A program made the translations under genes and the position numbers. A stretch of DNA of 64,000 bases from an uncultured Ruminococcus sp. (GTDB lineage: Bacteria; Bacillota; Clostridia; Oscillospirales; Ruminococcaceae): contig UQYK01000001.1 of assembly GCA_900545285.1 (NCBI GenBank), positions 62,001-126,000 on the forward strand, written 5' to 3'. Positions 43,366 to 52,489 of the stretch are shown here, piece by piece. The notes beneath the pieces were generated by a model that was not told the origin of the DNA, searched no databases, and saw nothing but the letters and a program-made list of their open reading frames with translations. Each line of letters starts with the position of its first letter. Position 1 is the first letter of the stretch.

Positions 43366-44784
43366 ATGGCAGGAAAGTTCAATATGGCACTGGAAAAGGT
43401 TCCGATGCCGGAACGGGATCCGAAGGAACGTGCCCGTTGTTTTGAAGAGGTTTCTACCGGCTATTCTCCGGAACAGGCCGTAGAGGAGGCAACACGCTGC
43501 CTGAATTGTAAGGCAAAGCCCTGCGTCAGCGGATGTCCGGTGGGCGTTCCCATCCCCGGATTTATTGCGGCAGTGGCTGCCGGTGATTTCCTGGGTGCCT
43601 ATGATATCATCCGCACTACAAACAGTCTCCCGGCAATCTGCGGCCGTGTCTGCCCGCAGGAAAACCAGTGTGAAGGAAAGTGCGTTCGCGGAAAGAAAGG
43701 ACAGCCGGTGGGAATCGGCCGTCTGGAGCGGTTCGTGGCAGACTATGCCAGAGAGCACGGTTATACCGGCAAAAAGACGGAGATTCAGCCCAACGGCAAA
43801 AAGGTTGCTGTCGTAGGCGGCGGCCCGGCAGGTCTGACCTGTGCCGGTGATCTGGCGCAGCTGGGCTATCAGGTAACTGTTTTCGAGGCATTTCAGGTTG
43901 CCGGCGGCGTGCTGATGTACGGTATTCCGGAATTCCGTCTGCCGAAAACGATTGTACAGGAAGAAATCCATGCCCTGGAAAATATGGGTGTGGAGATTCA
44001 GCCGAATATGGTAATCGGAAAGGTTCTGTCTGTGGATGAATTGATGGAATCCGGCTATGATGCTGTATTTATCGGCTCTGGTGCAGGTCTGCCCCGGTTT
44101 ATGAATATTCCGGGGGAAAGCCTGGTAGGCGTTTGCTCCGCCAATGAGTACCTGACACGAATCAACCTGATGCACGGCTATGACGAACGCTATGCTACAC
44201 CAGTGATTCGTTCCAAGGCAGTTGCTGTTGTAGGCGGCGGTAATGTAGCCATGGATGCTGCCCGGAGCGCACTGCGTATGGGTGCAGAACATGTCTACAT
44301 TGTATACCGTCGTTCTGAGGCAGAAATGCCGGCACGTCTGGAAGAAGTACATCACGCAAAGGAAGAGGGCGTAGAGTTCCAGAATCTTTGCAATCCCACA
44401 GAAATTCTGGGCGGAGAGGATGGCCGTGTCTGCGGCCTGAAGTGCATTCGCATGGAACTGGGAGAACCGGACGAAAGCGGCAGACGGCGGCCGGTGGCTG
44501 TTCCAGACAGCGAATTTGTCCTGGATGTGGATACTGTCATTATGGCAATCGGCACCTCTCCGAATCCGCTGATTTCTTCTACAACTGACGGACTGGACAC
44601 CAATCGCTGGGGCTGCCTGGTTGTCAATGAAGCCATGGCAACCTCTAAGGACAAGGTTTATGCCGGCGGTGATGCAGTAACCGGTGCTGCAACTGTTATT
44701 CTGGCAATGGGTGCCGGAAAGACAGCGGCCGCCTCCATTGATGAAGTGCTGCGTGGGAAAGACAGCACGGAAAAAGAAGCATAA
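43366..44784 (+). CDS. nfnB: NADH-dependent reduced ferredoxin:NADP+ oxidoreductase, subunit B (GltD-like)
   Basis: A 472-residue flavoprotein. Cysteines for two [4Fe-4S] clusters are in the N-terminal half-domain (CLNCKAKPCVSGCPVG and CGRVCPQENQCEGKCVRG). The FAD motif VVGGGPAGLTCAGDLAQLG and NADPH motif VVGGGNVAMDAARSALRMG follow. It is the large, bifurcating-FAD subunit of Nfn. The start at 43366 is 2 bases after the nfnA stop, with AAAGGGGG upstream. NADPH made here could feed biosynthesis; ferredoxin comes from Kor-type enzymes such as the one at 58.8 kb. Confidence 0.85.
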   Translation: MAGKFNMALEKVPMPERDPKERARCFEEVSTGYSPEQAVEEATRCLNCKAKPCVSGCPVGVPIPGFIAAVAAGDFLGAYDIIRTTNSLPAICGRVCPQENQCEGKCVRGKKGQPVGIGRLERFVADYAREHGYTGKKTEIQPNGKKVAVVGGGPAGLTCAGDLAQLGYQVTVFEAFQVAGGVLMYGIPEFRLPKTIVQEEIHALENMGVEIQPNMVIGKVLSVDELMESGYDAVFIGSGAGLPRFMNIPGESLVGVCSANEYLTRINLMHGYDERYATPVIRSKAVAVVGGGNVAMDAARSALRMGAEHVYIVYRRSEAEMPARLEEVHHAKEEGVEFQNLCNPTEILGGEDGRVCGLKCIRMELGEPDESGRRRPVAVPDSEFVLDVDTVIMAIGTSPNPLISSTTDGLDTNRWGCLVVNEAMATSKDKVYAGGDAVTGAATVILAMGAGKTAAASIDEVLRGKDSTEKEA

Positions 44785-44880
44785 TCGGGCAGCAAAGGAA
44801 ACTTTAGCTGCTCCAGAGAGAAAAGGTCGGTGCGCCGAAAACAGGTTTTCCGGCGGCCGAAGCGGAAAGGGTTTTTGATC

Positions 44881-45363
44881 ATGAAAAAGTTAGAAAAACT
44901 GGGACTGGCCATGAGTGCAGCAGCACTGACAGGTTCCCTCTGCACAGTAACCGCTTTTGCATCAGACGGCGGATCCAAGGGCACCGGCGCAATGGGATAT
45001 AGCTCCTTGATCTTCCTGATTCTGATGTTTGTTGTGATGTATTTCATCCTGATTCGTCCGCAGAAGAAAAAGGAAAAGGAATCCAAGGCCATGCAGAGCA
45101 GCCTGCAGGTAGGCGATGAAATCGTTACAATCGGCGGTATTGTAGGCCTGGTTGTACAGGTAAATGAAGATACGGTTGTTATTGAAACAACCAGCAATCG
45201 GAATAAGCTGCGCATCAAGAATTGGGCAGTACAGGAAAATATCACCATGACCGAGAACACAAAACGGGAGCAGGAAGCAAAGCTGGCTGCAATTAAGGCA
45301 AAGAAGGACAAGAAAAAGAAGAAGGATGACAAGGATTCTGACAGCGGTATGCTGAAGGACTAA
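44881..45363 (+). CDS. yajC: Preprotein translocase subunit YajC with signal-like N-terminus
   Basis: A 160-residue protein. The core is YajC: a transmembrane helix SSLIFLILMFVVMYFILIRP followed by PQKKKEKESKAMQSSLQVGD and IVTIGGIVG. Unlike the usual ~100-residue YajC, it has an N-terminal signal-peptide-like segment (KKLEKLGLAMSAAALTGSLC ending AFA-SDG) before the helix. A long lysine-rich tail follows. It would act with SecDF in protein export. The start at 44881 has GGAAAGGG upstream. Confidence 0.88.
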   Translation: MKKLEKLGLAMSAAALTGSLCTVTAFASDGGSKGTGAMGYSSLIFLILMFVVMYFILIRPQKKKEKESKAMQSSLQVGDEIVTIGGIVGLVVQVNEDTVVIETTSNRNKLRIKNWAVQENITMTENTKREQEAKLAAIKAKKDKKKKKDDKDSDSGMLKD

Positions 45364-45389
45364 TCCTGTCCCCTGAAATACGAAAGAAG

Positions 45390-45422
45390 CTGGCAGTGCC
45401 TTTGTGGTGCGGCCAGTTTTTT
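45390..45422 (+). terminator. Terminator of yajC
   Basis: CTGGCAGTGCC (45390-45400) pairs with GGTGCGGCCAG (45406-45416) with one mismatch and G-U pairs, followed by six T's. Confidence 0.7.
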
Positions 45423-45549
45423 CATGCAGCTTTGCAAAAAGGGAGGTTTGTATTTTCGGGAAAATGGTTTCCTTTCGTTCTGAATGGCTTCTTCTCCGCA
45501 TATTCTTTGTGTGAACAAGTATGAACCGCTGGAAGGGGGAAGACAAGAT

Positions 45550-45960
45550 ATGGAAACCAAACGACCTGCCGCTGCAAAGAGCATCTGGGAATCCGGAAAG
45601 GGCCTGTATTTATTGCCGGCGCTCCCGGTGGGATTGGGAATCCTGCTGGGGTGGCTCTGTCTGCTGGCTGGACTGATGCTGCTGGCAGATGCGACGCACT
45701 GGATGCTTTCCCTGATGCTGGGAATCGGGCTGTTTGCTGCGGCATATGGAATGGGACGCTTTGCCGCATTCCACCGCCGCCGGTATGGCCTGAAAACCGG
45801 ACTGTGCTGCGGCGCTTTGCTGTATGGGGTTCTGCTGCTTTGCGGCATTGTCTGGCGCGGCGAAGGGGGGAGTTTTCTGCGTCCGCTTCTGCTCCTGTGC
45901 GGCGGTGCCTGGGGCGGTGTTTCCGGCGTACATGCCGTACACCGGAATCCGCCCCGGTAA
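45550..45960 (+). CDS. TIGR04086 family membrane protein
   Basis: A 136-residue protein with four hydrophobic segments (about 22-44, 47-66, 79-97 and 104-125). This family is found next to yajC and the SCIFF gene across clostridia, exactly as here. Its function is not established. The start at 45550 has AAGGGGGA 9 bases upstream; a frame extension to 45484 has no ribosome-binding site. Confidence 0.72.
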   Translation: METKRPAAAKSIWESGKGLYLLPALPVGLGILLGWLCLLAGLMLLADATHWMLSLMLGIGLFAAAYGMGRFAAFHRRRYGLKTGLCCGALLYGVLLLCGIVWRGEGGSFLRPLLLLCGGAWGGVSGVHAVHRNPPR

Positions 45961-46009
45961 TGTTTCCATTCGGGAGATGTAAACTTTTTTCGCCTTTTTC
46001 ATGGAATGC

Positions 46010-46038
46010 TTGAAAATCAGGAAGATCTGTGGTATAAT
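46010..46038 (+). promoter_or_regulatory. Promoter of scfA
   Basis: TTGAAA (46010-46015), 17-base spacer, TATAAT (46033-46038). The predicted leader is only about 25 bases. Confidence 0.8.
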
Positions 46039-46069
46039 AAAGATAAACTTTTTTTGGGGAGGGTTCCGA

Positions 46070-46207
46070 ATGAAGCACATTAAGACCATCAATGCAGCTA
46101 ACCTGAAGGCTTCTGCTGCAAAGGGCGGTTGCGGTAAGTGTCAGGCTTCTTGTCAGTCTGCCTGCAAGACATCCTGCACCGTTGCTAACCAGAAGTGCGA
46201 GCACTAA
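46070..46207 (+). CDS. scfA: SCIFF: six-cysteine ranthipeptide precursor
   Basis: A 45-residue peptide with exactly six cysteines (C21, C24, C28, C32, C36 and C43), the definition of SCIFF (six cysteines in forty-five residues). The conserved leader is MKHIKTINAANLKASAA. Its cysteines are cross-linked by the radical SAM enzyme ScfB to form thioether bridges to other residues. The start at 46070 follows GGGGAGGG. An own promoter and a terminator before scfB mean the peptide can be made in excess. The biological role of SCIFF is unknown. Confidence 0.95.
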   Translation: MKHIKTINAANLKASAAKGGCGKCQASCQSACKTSCTVANQKCEH

Positions 46208-46269
46208 GCGCAGTCACATGACAGCGGGTGGCTTTGGTCTTTGGATGGAAGCATTCGCATCGAACATAG

Positions 46270-46298
46270 AAAAAAGGGACAATTTTTGTCCCTTTTTT
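46270..46298 (+). terminator. Terminator between scfA and scfB
   Basis: AAAAAAGGGACAA (46270-46282) pairs perfectly with 46286-46298, with T's on the 3' arm. It is likely to let only some transcripts reach scfB. Confidence 0.85.
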
Positions 46299-46391
46299 CG
46301 CACCCTGAGCATGTAACGATTATCTGCCGGGCATTTTTTAACATAGGAAAGAAAAAAATTCCGGAAACGGCTGAAAAGAGGAAAAAGAATT

Positions 46392-47780
46392 ATGATCCAT
46401 AAATATAAACTGGGCGACTATAACGTGGTGCTGGACGTAAACAGCGGCGGCGTACATGTTGTGGACGAGCTGACCTATGACCTGCTGGACAATGTGGCAC
46501 CGCCCCTGGCGCCGGTCTGTCCGGAAAATGTGGTGGAAAAGCTTTCCCGCTTCTATGACCCGGAGGAAATCCGTGACTGCTATGCAGAAATCCTGGAAGC
46601 CTATGAGGAAGGCATTTTGTTCTCATCGGACGATTATGAGAAATATGCCAATTTTGCTGTGGCTTCTCCCATTAAGGCAATGTGCCTGAACATTGCTCAT
46701 GACTGTAACCTGCGCTGTAAGTATTGTTTTGCTTCCACCGGAGATTTCGGAGAGGGCAGAAAGCTCATGTCCTATGAAACCGGGAAGAAGGCAGTGGATT
46801 TCCTGCTGCAAAATTCCGGCGACCGCGTGAATCTGGAAATGGACTTTTTCGGCGGCGAACCCCTGATGAACTTTGAAACCGTCAAGAAAATCGTGGAATA
46901 TGCCCGCAGCCAGGAGCCGGTTTATCACAAGAAGTTCCGGTTTACCATTACCACAAACGGCATGCTGCTCACCGATGACAAAATTGATTTTATCAACCAG
47001 GAAATGTCCAATGTAGTTCTGTCCATTGACGGCAGAAAGGATGTCAATGACCGGATGCGTCCCCGCGTAGACGGCAAAGGCTCCTATGACAGAATTATTC
47101 CCATGTACAAAAAGCTGGTAGATCAGCGTGGCGAAAAGGAATACTACGTGCGCGGTACTTATACCAAATATAATCTGGATTTTGCCGATGATGTCTTTGC
47201 ACTGCTGGATGCTGGCTTCGATCAGATTTCCGTGGAACCGGTTATTGCCGACCCGGAAGAACCCTATGCAATCACAGAAGCAGATCTGCCCCGGATTTTT
47301 GCCGAGTATGAACGGCTGATGCAGAAAATCCTGGACTATGAGGCAACTGGAAAGAAGTTTAACTTCTTCCATTTCATGCTGGATCTGGATCAGGGGCCGT
47401 GTGCCATTAAGCGGCTCCGCGGCTGCGGCTGCGGCAACGAATACGTGGCAATCACACCGGACGGAGATATCTACCCGTGCCACCAGTTCGTGGGTGAGGC
47501 AGATTATAAGATGGGCAATGTGGATGACGGCACCTTTAACCGGGAGATGAAGTCTGACTTTGCCAAAACCCATATTTACAGCAAGCCGGACTGCCGGAAC
47601 TGCTGGGCAAGATTCTATTGCAGCGGCGGCTGTAATGCGAATAACTACCAGTTCAGCGGCGATGTCCACAAAGCACACAAGCTGTCCTGCGAAATCGAAA
47701 AGAAGCGTCTGGAATGCGCCATTGTCCTCAAGGCAATCCGCATGGAACGGGACGCTGCAAAGCAGGAGCAAAATGGTTAA
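46392..47780 (+). CDS. scfB: Thioether cross-link-forming SCIFF maturase (radical SAM/SPASM)
   Basis: A 462-residue enzyme. An N-terminal recognition region (about 1-90) precedes the radical SAM motif C105, C109, C112 in CNLRCKYC. A C-terminal SPASM region carries many cysteines (CAIKRLRGCGCG, YPCHQF, CRNCWARFYCSGGCNANN) for auxiliary iron-sulfur clusters. It forms sulfur-to-carbon cross-links in SCIFF. No own promoter is visible between the scfA terminator and its GAGGA site, so it probably depends on read-through. Confidence 0.95.
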   Translation: MIHKYKLGDYNVVLDVNSGGVHVVDELTYDLLDNVAPPLAPVCPENVVEKLSRFYDPEEIRDCYAEILEAYEEGILFSSDDYEKYANFAVASPIKAMCLNIAHDCNLRCKYCFASTGDFGEGRKLMSYETGKKAVDFLLQNSGDRVNLEMDFFGGEPLMNFETVKKIVEYARSQEPVYHKKFRFTITTNGMLLTDDKIDFINQEMSNVVLSIDGRKDVNDRMRPRVDGKGSYDRIIPMYKKLVDQRGEKEYYVRGTYTKYNLDFADDVFALLDAGFDQISVEPVIADPEEPYAITEADLPRIFAEYERLMQKILDYEATGKKFNFFHFMLDLDQGPCAIKRLRGCGCGNEYVAITPDGDIYPCHQFVGEADYKMGNVDDGTFNREMKSDFAKTHIYSKPDCRNCWARFYCSGGCNANNYQFSGDVHKAHKLSCEIEKKRLECAIVLKAIRMERDAAKQEQNG

Positions 47781-47797
47781 AATCTAAGACAAAACGA

Positions 47798-47838
47798 TAC
47801 CGTATTTCCGATGTTTCGGAGATGCGGTATTTTTTATG
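47798..47838 (+). terminator. Terminator of scfB
   Basis: ATACCGTATTTCCGA pairs with TCGGAGATGCGGTAT (G-U pairs) around a 4-base loop, followed by six T's. Confidence 0.9.
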
Positions 47839-47925
47839 TCTGCCTTTATGAATAGATTATCTTTAAACTTTGTTTGCCGCTCTTGTAGAAATGTACAAAT
47901 TTAAAAGCTGAAGCCAGTTACTGTC

Positions 47926-47954
47926 TTGACATGAAATTTCCAGAATGGTATAAT
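47926..47954 (+). promoter_or_regulatory. Promoter of the VWA gene
   Basis: TTGACA (47926-47931), 17-base spacer, TATAAT (47949-47954). Confidence 0.85.
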
Positions 47955-48026
47955 ATAAGCAGCTGTTCCGGAAAAGGAAATAAAATATACTTTTGAAAAG
48001 AGAACAGCGGAAAGGATGTTGTATCA

Positions 48027-49169
48027 ATGAAAGGGAAAAAATGGGTTTCATTGCTTTTAGCTGGCGCTATGGCAGCGTGTGCAATGGGAGGAACTGCGGC
48101 ATTTGCGGAAGAAAGTGAAACGCAGATAACGGCTGCTTCCGGAGAAGATGCCGCAGCAGCGGAGGAAGTTCCGGTTGTGGACTCTGTAGAGGAAGCAGCA
48201 GAGGTTCTGGGTGTTGAAGATGCTGTACCGACTGAAAATGTTACCGTTTCTGTCGGCACAGATGACAGTGCTGCTGCGACAACAACGGCACCGGCAGTTA
48301 CTACCACTGCCGCGGAAACAACTGTTACTACTGTTGCAACAACAGCTACCTTTGCGAAAGCTGCCGCAGGACAGGAGATTCAGACCACAGTTTTTTCCGG
48401 CGAAGAGCAGGGCGTGGCACCTACCAATTACTATGATGATGTAGTGCTGATGCTGGATGTGTCCGGCAGTATGTACGGCGATCCTATGGAGGCTATGAAA
48501 GATGCCGCAGCAGGCATCTGCGAAAAGTTCCTGCAGGCAGACCCGAGCACTGTAATTTCCATTGTTGCGTTTAGTGATGATGTGCAGTATTTGCAGTACA
48601 GCTCCAACTTAACACAGCTGGTAAGCTACATTCGCTCTTTGCAGGCAGGCGGAAGAACCAATATATACGATGCAATGAGTCGGGTAAAGCTGATTCTGAA
48701 CCAGAGCAACGGCAAACAGAAATCTGTAATCATCATGGCTGATGGTATGCCCAATGAAGGCAGCGATTCCTATACCATTGATTACAATTACGATTCTCAT
48801 CAGAATGCCTCTTTGCAGTATGACAACTTCAATTTAAAGACAGCTGCAACCGTGTACAGCATTGGCTTCTTTGAAGATAATTACAGTGATTCTGATGCAC
48901 AGTTCGTACGGGATTTGGCCAGTGACCCGAAGTATGGTTACATTGTAGAAAATGCTTCTGATCTGGAAGGCGTATTCACAACAATTTTCCAGAACATCTC
49001 CAGCAAGAATCCAAATGCGGCAGTTGCAACAGGTACCACAGCAACAACAGGAGCTGTGTCTGCTTCTCCGAAAACCGGTGATACAGGCGTAGGAATGATT
49101 GTTGGTATCATGTTCCTGTCCGCTTGCGGCCTGGCATATGGCATGACCCGCAGCAAGAAACAGAAATAA
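48027..49169 (+). CDS. Cell-surface von Willebrand factor A domain protein, sortase-type anchor
   Basis: A 380-residue secreted protein. A signal peptide ends at about residue 27 (GGTAAFA-EE). A Thr/Ala-rich linker (about 75-115) leads to a VWA domain from about 138 to 325 with the MIDAS motif DVSGS (D144) and IIMADGMPNEGS. The C-terminus has SPKTGD (near 346), a hydrophobic segment and a basic tail, the pattern of a sortase-sorted protein with SPKTG in place of LPXTG. It would display a metal-dependent adhesion domain on the wall. No sortase or pilin gene is in the window. Confidence 0.88.
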   Translation: MKGKKWVSLLLAGAMAACAMGGTAAFAEESETQITAASGEDAAAAEEVPVVDSVEEAAEVLGVEDAVPTENVTVSVGTDDSAAATTTAPAVTTTAAETTVTTVATTATFAKAAAGQEIQTTVFSGEEQGVAPTNYYDDVVLMLDVSGSMYGDPMEAMKDAAAGICEKFLQADPSTVISIVAFSDDVQYLQYSSNLTQLVSYIRSLQAGGRTNIYDAMSRVKLILNQSNGKQKSVIIMADGMPNEGSDSYTIDYNYDSHQNASLQYDNFNLKTAATVYSIGFFEDNYSDSDAQFVRDLASDPKYGYIVENASDLEGVFTTIFQNISSKNPNAAVATGTTATTGAVSASPKTGDTGVGMIVGIMFLSACGLAYGMTRSKKQK

Positions 49170-49193
49170 GAAAAAGCAAAAGAATATAGACAG

Positions 49194-49237
49194 AAAAAGA
49201 CCGTATTCCGCGAAATCTCGTGAAATACGGTCTTTTT
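49194..49237. terminator. Bidirectional terminator between the VWA gene and the rib operon
   Basis: AAAAAGACCGTATT (49194-49207) pairs with AATACGGTCTTTTT (49224-49237). It ends both convergent transcripts. Confidence 0.93.
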
Positions 49238-49245
49238 GTCTGTGG

Positions 49246-50031
49246 TTAAATCAAATCAAAATATGAAAGTGCCTTTTCCAGTCCGTCTTCAGCAAGATTG
49301 GCGGTGATGTAATCGGCATAAGGATGCAGCATGGGATTGTCTCCCATGGCAATTCCGGTTCCGGCCACTTCCAGCATGGGGCGGTCGTTCAGACTGTCTC
49401 CGATGGCAAATACATGGCTCCGGTCGGCACCCAGCAATTTCATCATTTTCTGCATGCCGGTGGCCTTGGAGCAGCCGCAGGGCACCATTTCCGCAAAGTG
49501 ATTTCCGCGGTCAATATAGTCAAATTTCCCGGTCAGTCCGGTCTGAAAGGCAGCCAGATCACTTTTCTCATCATACCAGATCACAAATTTGTCTGTGTAC
49601 CAGTCTGCATCGTCCGGCAGATCTGAAACGGTTACATGCTTGCGTGCGTAGAGCTGTAATAATTTTTCCAGATCCGGCAGAATCCGCGTGCTGCGGTCCA
49701 GGAACATTGCATCGCTTCGCTCATACAGGACGGCAACATTGGTGCGGCGTACCAGTTCCACGATTTCCCGACTGCATGCCGGTGTCTGCTTTTCGTGGAA
49801 CAGGATTTTCCCGTCATATTCCAGCTCTGTGCCGCAGCCGTAAATATAGCCGTCAAAGCCGATTTCCCGGAGAAAAGAGTCCACATTCATGGCGGTGCGG
49901 CCGGTGTTGATCAGTGTGGCATTGCCCTTTTTCCGTGCCGCCTGAATGGCGCGGACTGCGGAATCCGGCAGATAGCCGTCCTCAGAAATAATCGTACCAT
50001 CAATGTCAAAGAAAATGAAATTTTGCATCAT
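49246..50031 (-). CDS. HAD-superfamily (Cof-type) phosphatase, probable riboflavin-pathway phosphatase
   Basis: A protein of about 261 residues. Catalytic FFDIDGTIISEDGYLPDSAV holds the DxDGT motif, followed by INTGRTAM and a late GDSLNDRPML metal-binding motif: the Cof/IIB HAD group. It is the last gene of the rib operon, 18 bases or less after ribH. In Bacillus the missing step, dephosphorylation of 5-amino-6-(5-phosphoribitylamino)uracil, is done by Cof-type HAD proteins (YcsE and relatives), so it is a strong candidate here. The start could be GTG 50037 or ATG 50031; neither has a strong Shine-Dalgarno. Confidence 0.8.
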   Translation of the reverse strand: MMQNFIFFDIDGTIISEDGYLPDSAVRAIQAARKKGNATLINTGRTAMNVDSFLREIGFDGYIYGCGTELEYDGKILFHEKQTPACSREIVELVRRTNVAVLYERSDAMFLDRSTRILPDLEKLLQLYARKHVTVSDLPDDADWYTDKFVIWYDEKSDLAAFQTGLTGKFDYIDRGNHFAEMVPCGCSKATGMQKMMKLLGADRSHVFAIGDSLNDRPMLEVAGTGIAMGDNPMLHPYADYITANLAEDGLEKALSYFDLI

Positions 50032-50049
50032 TGTCACTCGCTTTATTGC

Positions 50050-50511
50050 TTATACATTTCGGAACAGGTTTACCATTTCCAGCGCAGACATTGCGCAGTC
50101 ATAGCCCTTGTTGCCAGCCTTTGTGCCGGCGCGTTCGATTGCCTGTTCGATGGTGTCAGTTGTCAGTACGCCGAACAGAATCGGCAAACCAGATTCCAGG
50201 CCAACCTGTGCAATACCCTTGGAAACCTCTGCACAAACATAGTCATAGTGGCTGGTGGATCCCCGGATAACAGCGCCTACACAGATGATGGCGTCATACT
50301 TGCCGGAGAATGCCAGCTTTTTGGCAGCCAGGGGAATTTCAAATGCGCCCGGTACCCATGCCAGAGTAATGTCGTCTTCGTCCGTTCCGTGCCGCAGGAG
50401 ACAGTCCTCTGCGCCGCCCACCAGCTTTGTGGTGATAAATTCGTTGAAACGGGATGCTACGATTGCGATTTTCAGGCCTTTGCCCTCATACATGCCTTCC
50501 AATGTTTTCAT
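50050..50511 (-). CDS. ribH: 6,7-Dimethyl-8-ribityllumazine synthase
   Basis: A 153-residue enzyme. [30 protein letters not shown] and [20 protein letters not shown] are the lumazine synthase motifs; the His of the last one is catalytic. It joins the pyrimidine with 3,4-dihydroxy-2-butanone 4-phosphate. The start at 50511 follows AGGAGGTAC. Fourth gene of the rib operon, 112 bases after ribBA. Confidence 0.95.
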   Translation of the reverse strand: MKTLEGMYEGKGLKIAIVASRFNEFITTKLVGGAEDCLLRHGTDEDDITLAWVPGAFEIPLAAKKLAFSGKYDAIICVGAVIRGSTSHYDYVCAEVSKGIAQVGLESGLPILFGVLTTDTIEQAIERAGTKAGNKGYDCAMSALEMVNLFRNV

Positions 50512-50623
50512 GATCTTGTACCTCCTGAAAAATAATTCGGCAGTTCCACACAGCGTCTGCATGAAACCTCATGCTGCCTTGCCGCGGAATATGCGTTTCT
50601 TTTTGAAAAAATGGGTATATCTT

Positions 50624-51826
50624 TTAGAAATGCAGATAATGTCCCATTTTGAATTGCTTGGTCTTGAGATACCGGAGATTCTCCGGTTTTTCCGGAATGT
50701 CAATGGGGACGCGTTCAGCAACAGTCAGTCCGTATTCGCCCAGTTCTGCGATTTTTTCCGGATTGTTGGTCATCAGCCGCAGGGAGGTGACTCCCAGATG
50801 CTTTAAAATCTGTGCGCCTACACTATAATCCCGGAGATCCGGCGCAAATCCCAGCTTGATGTTTGCCTCTACGGTGTCCAGGCCGTCTTCCTGCAATTTA
50901 TACGCCCGGATTTTGTTCAGAAGGCCGATGCCTCTGCCTTCCTGCCGCAGATAGACCAGAACACCACGCCCCTCTGCATGAATCATATCCAGCGCCCGGT
51001 TCAGCTGTTCGCCGCAGTCGCACCGGCAGGAGCCAAACACGTCACCGGTCAGGCACTCGGAGTGCACCCGGCACAGTACCGGCTTGCCGTCTGCCACGTC
51101 TCCCATGACCAGCGCCACATGCTCGTCTCCGTTAATGGTGTTGCGGAAGCCGAACATCTGGAAATGACCGTGGGCTGTGGGGAGCTCTGCCCGTGCCACT
51201 TCTTCTACAAAGTTGTCGTGATTCCGGCGGTAGTGCTGGAGTTCCCGAATGGTAATGAAGGACAGGCCGTGCTGCTTTGCAAAGTCTGCCAGCTTCTCGC
51301 CGCGCATCATGGTGCCGTCATTGTCCATGATTTCGCAGCAAAGTCCCACCTGTGTCAGTCCGGCGAGCCGGAGCAGGTCTACCGTTGCTTCTGTATGGCC
51401 GTTCCGTTCCAGAACGCCGCCGGGCTTGGCTTCCAGCGGGAACATGTGTCCCGGACGGCGGAAGTCGCCGGGATGTGCTGTGGGATCTGCCGCCATACGC
51501 GCCGTCAGACCGCGCTCTACCGCAGAAATGCCAGTGGTGGTGTCAATGTGGTCGATGGATACGGTAAATGCCGTCTCGTGATTGTCCGTGTTGTGAGAAA
51601 CCATCTGTGTCAGTCCCAGCCGGACAATGTTGTCATGGCTCATGGGCATGCAGATCAGACCCTTTGCGGCACTTGCCATAAGATTGACATTCTCTGTGGA
51701 GGCAAACTGTCCGGCACAGATGAGGTCGCCCTCGTTTTCCCGATCCGGATCGTCTGTTACCAGAATGCACTTGCCGTTTCGCAAGTCCTGCAAAGCTTCT
51801 TCAATGGTGTTATATGTAATTGCCAT
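50624..51826 (-). CDS. ribBA: Bifunctional 3,4-DHBP synthase / GTP cyclohydrolase II
   Basis: A 400-residue fusion. The N-terminal DHBP synthase domain has [15 protein letters not shown] and [13 protein letters not shown]. The C-terminal GTP cyclohydrolase II domain has [20 protein letters not shown], with the zinc cysteines, and [16 protein letters not shown]. The two halves open both branches of riboflavin synthesis: ribulose 5-phosphate and GTP. A ribosome-binding site AAGGAGGT lies before the start. Confidence 0.96.
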   Translation of the reverse strand: MAITYNTIEEALQDLRNGKCILVTDDPDRENEGDLICAGQFASTENVNLMASAAKGLICMPMSHDNIVRLGLTQMVSHNTDNHETAFTVSIDHIDTTTGISAVERGLTARMAADPTAHPGDFRRPGHMFPLEAKPGGVLERNGHTEATVDLLRLAGLTQVGLCCEIMDNDGTMMRGEKLADFAKQHGLSFITIRELQHYRRNHDNFVEEVARAELPTAHGHFQMFGFRNTINGDEHVALVMGDVADGKPVLCRVHSECLTGDVFGSCRCDCGEQLNRALDMIHAEGRGVLVYLRQEGRGIGLLNKIRAYKLQEDGLDTVEANIKLGFAPDLRDYSVGAQILKHLGVTSLRLMTNNPEKIAELGEYGLTVAERVPIDIPEKPENLRYLKTKQFKMGHYLHF

Positions 51827-51852
51827 AGAAATGACCTCCTTGTGCGATGATT

Positions 51853-52488
51853 TTAAAAGAATCCGTTCTGCTGCAGCAGTTCCATGGTCACGCCATTGGA
51901 TTTGGGCTGCATCAGTTTTTCCACATATTTTCCGATGATATCCGTTTCCAGATTGACAATTTCACCGGGACGATGCTTTAACAGGGTCGTCTCTTCACCA
52001 GTGTGGGGAATCAGACTCACGGTGAAGTCCGTGTGGGAAACCTTTGCCACTGTCAGGCTGATGCCGTCAATGGCGATGGAACCTTTTTCCACCACATATC
52101 GAAGCAGCTCCGGCGTGGCGCTGATGGTTACCAGTACCGCGTTGCCTTCCGGCTGCATGGCAAGGATTTTGCCGGTGCCGTCAATGTGTCCGGCGACAAT
52201 GTGTCCGCCGAATCTGCCGTTTGCCGCCATGGCGCGCTCCAGATTGACTTTGGAGCCTGGCTTCAGCTGTCCAAGATTGCTGCGCCGCAGGGTTTCCGGC
52301 ATCACATCTGCGGTAAAGTGCTCCACTCCCAGGCGAATTACCGTCAGGCAGACACCGTTGACTGCAATGCTGTCGCCGATCTGTGTACCTTCCAGTACCT
52401 TTGAAGCCGAAAGCTCCAGTTCACACCGGTTGGGGGACTGATTCAGTCGCCGCACCGTGCCCATTTCCTCTATGATTCCGGTAAACAT
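51853..52488 (-). CDS. ribE: Riboflavin synthase, alpha subunit
   Basis: A 211-residue enzyme of two similar lumazine-binding halves, beginning [15 protein letters not shown], with [10 protein letters not shown] in the first half and [10 protein letters not shown] in the second. It dismutates two lumazines into riboflavin and the pyrimidine precursor. The start at 52488 follows AAGGAG; a longer frame reaching into ribD is rejected. It begins 1 base after the ribD stop. Confidence 0.95.
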   Translation of the reverse strand: MFTGIIEEMGTVRRLNQSPNRCELELSASKVLEGTQIGDSIAVNGVCLTVIRLGVEHFTADVMPETLRRSNLGQLKPGSKVNLERAMAANGRFGGHIVAGHIDGTGKILAMQPEGNAVLVTISATPELLRYVVEKGSIAIDGISLTVAKVSHTDFTVSLIPHTGEETTLLKHRPGEIVNLETDIIGKYVEKLMQPKSNGVTMELLQQNGFF

Positions 52489-52489
52489 C

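Noticed and set aside
42509..44784. Glutamate synthase small subunit pair
   Set aside because: There is no large glutamate synthase subunit and the first subunit is the Nfn/sulfide-dehydrogenase type, so Nfn is preferred.
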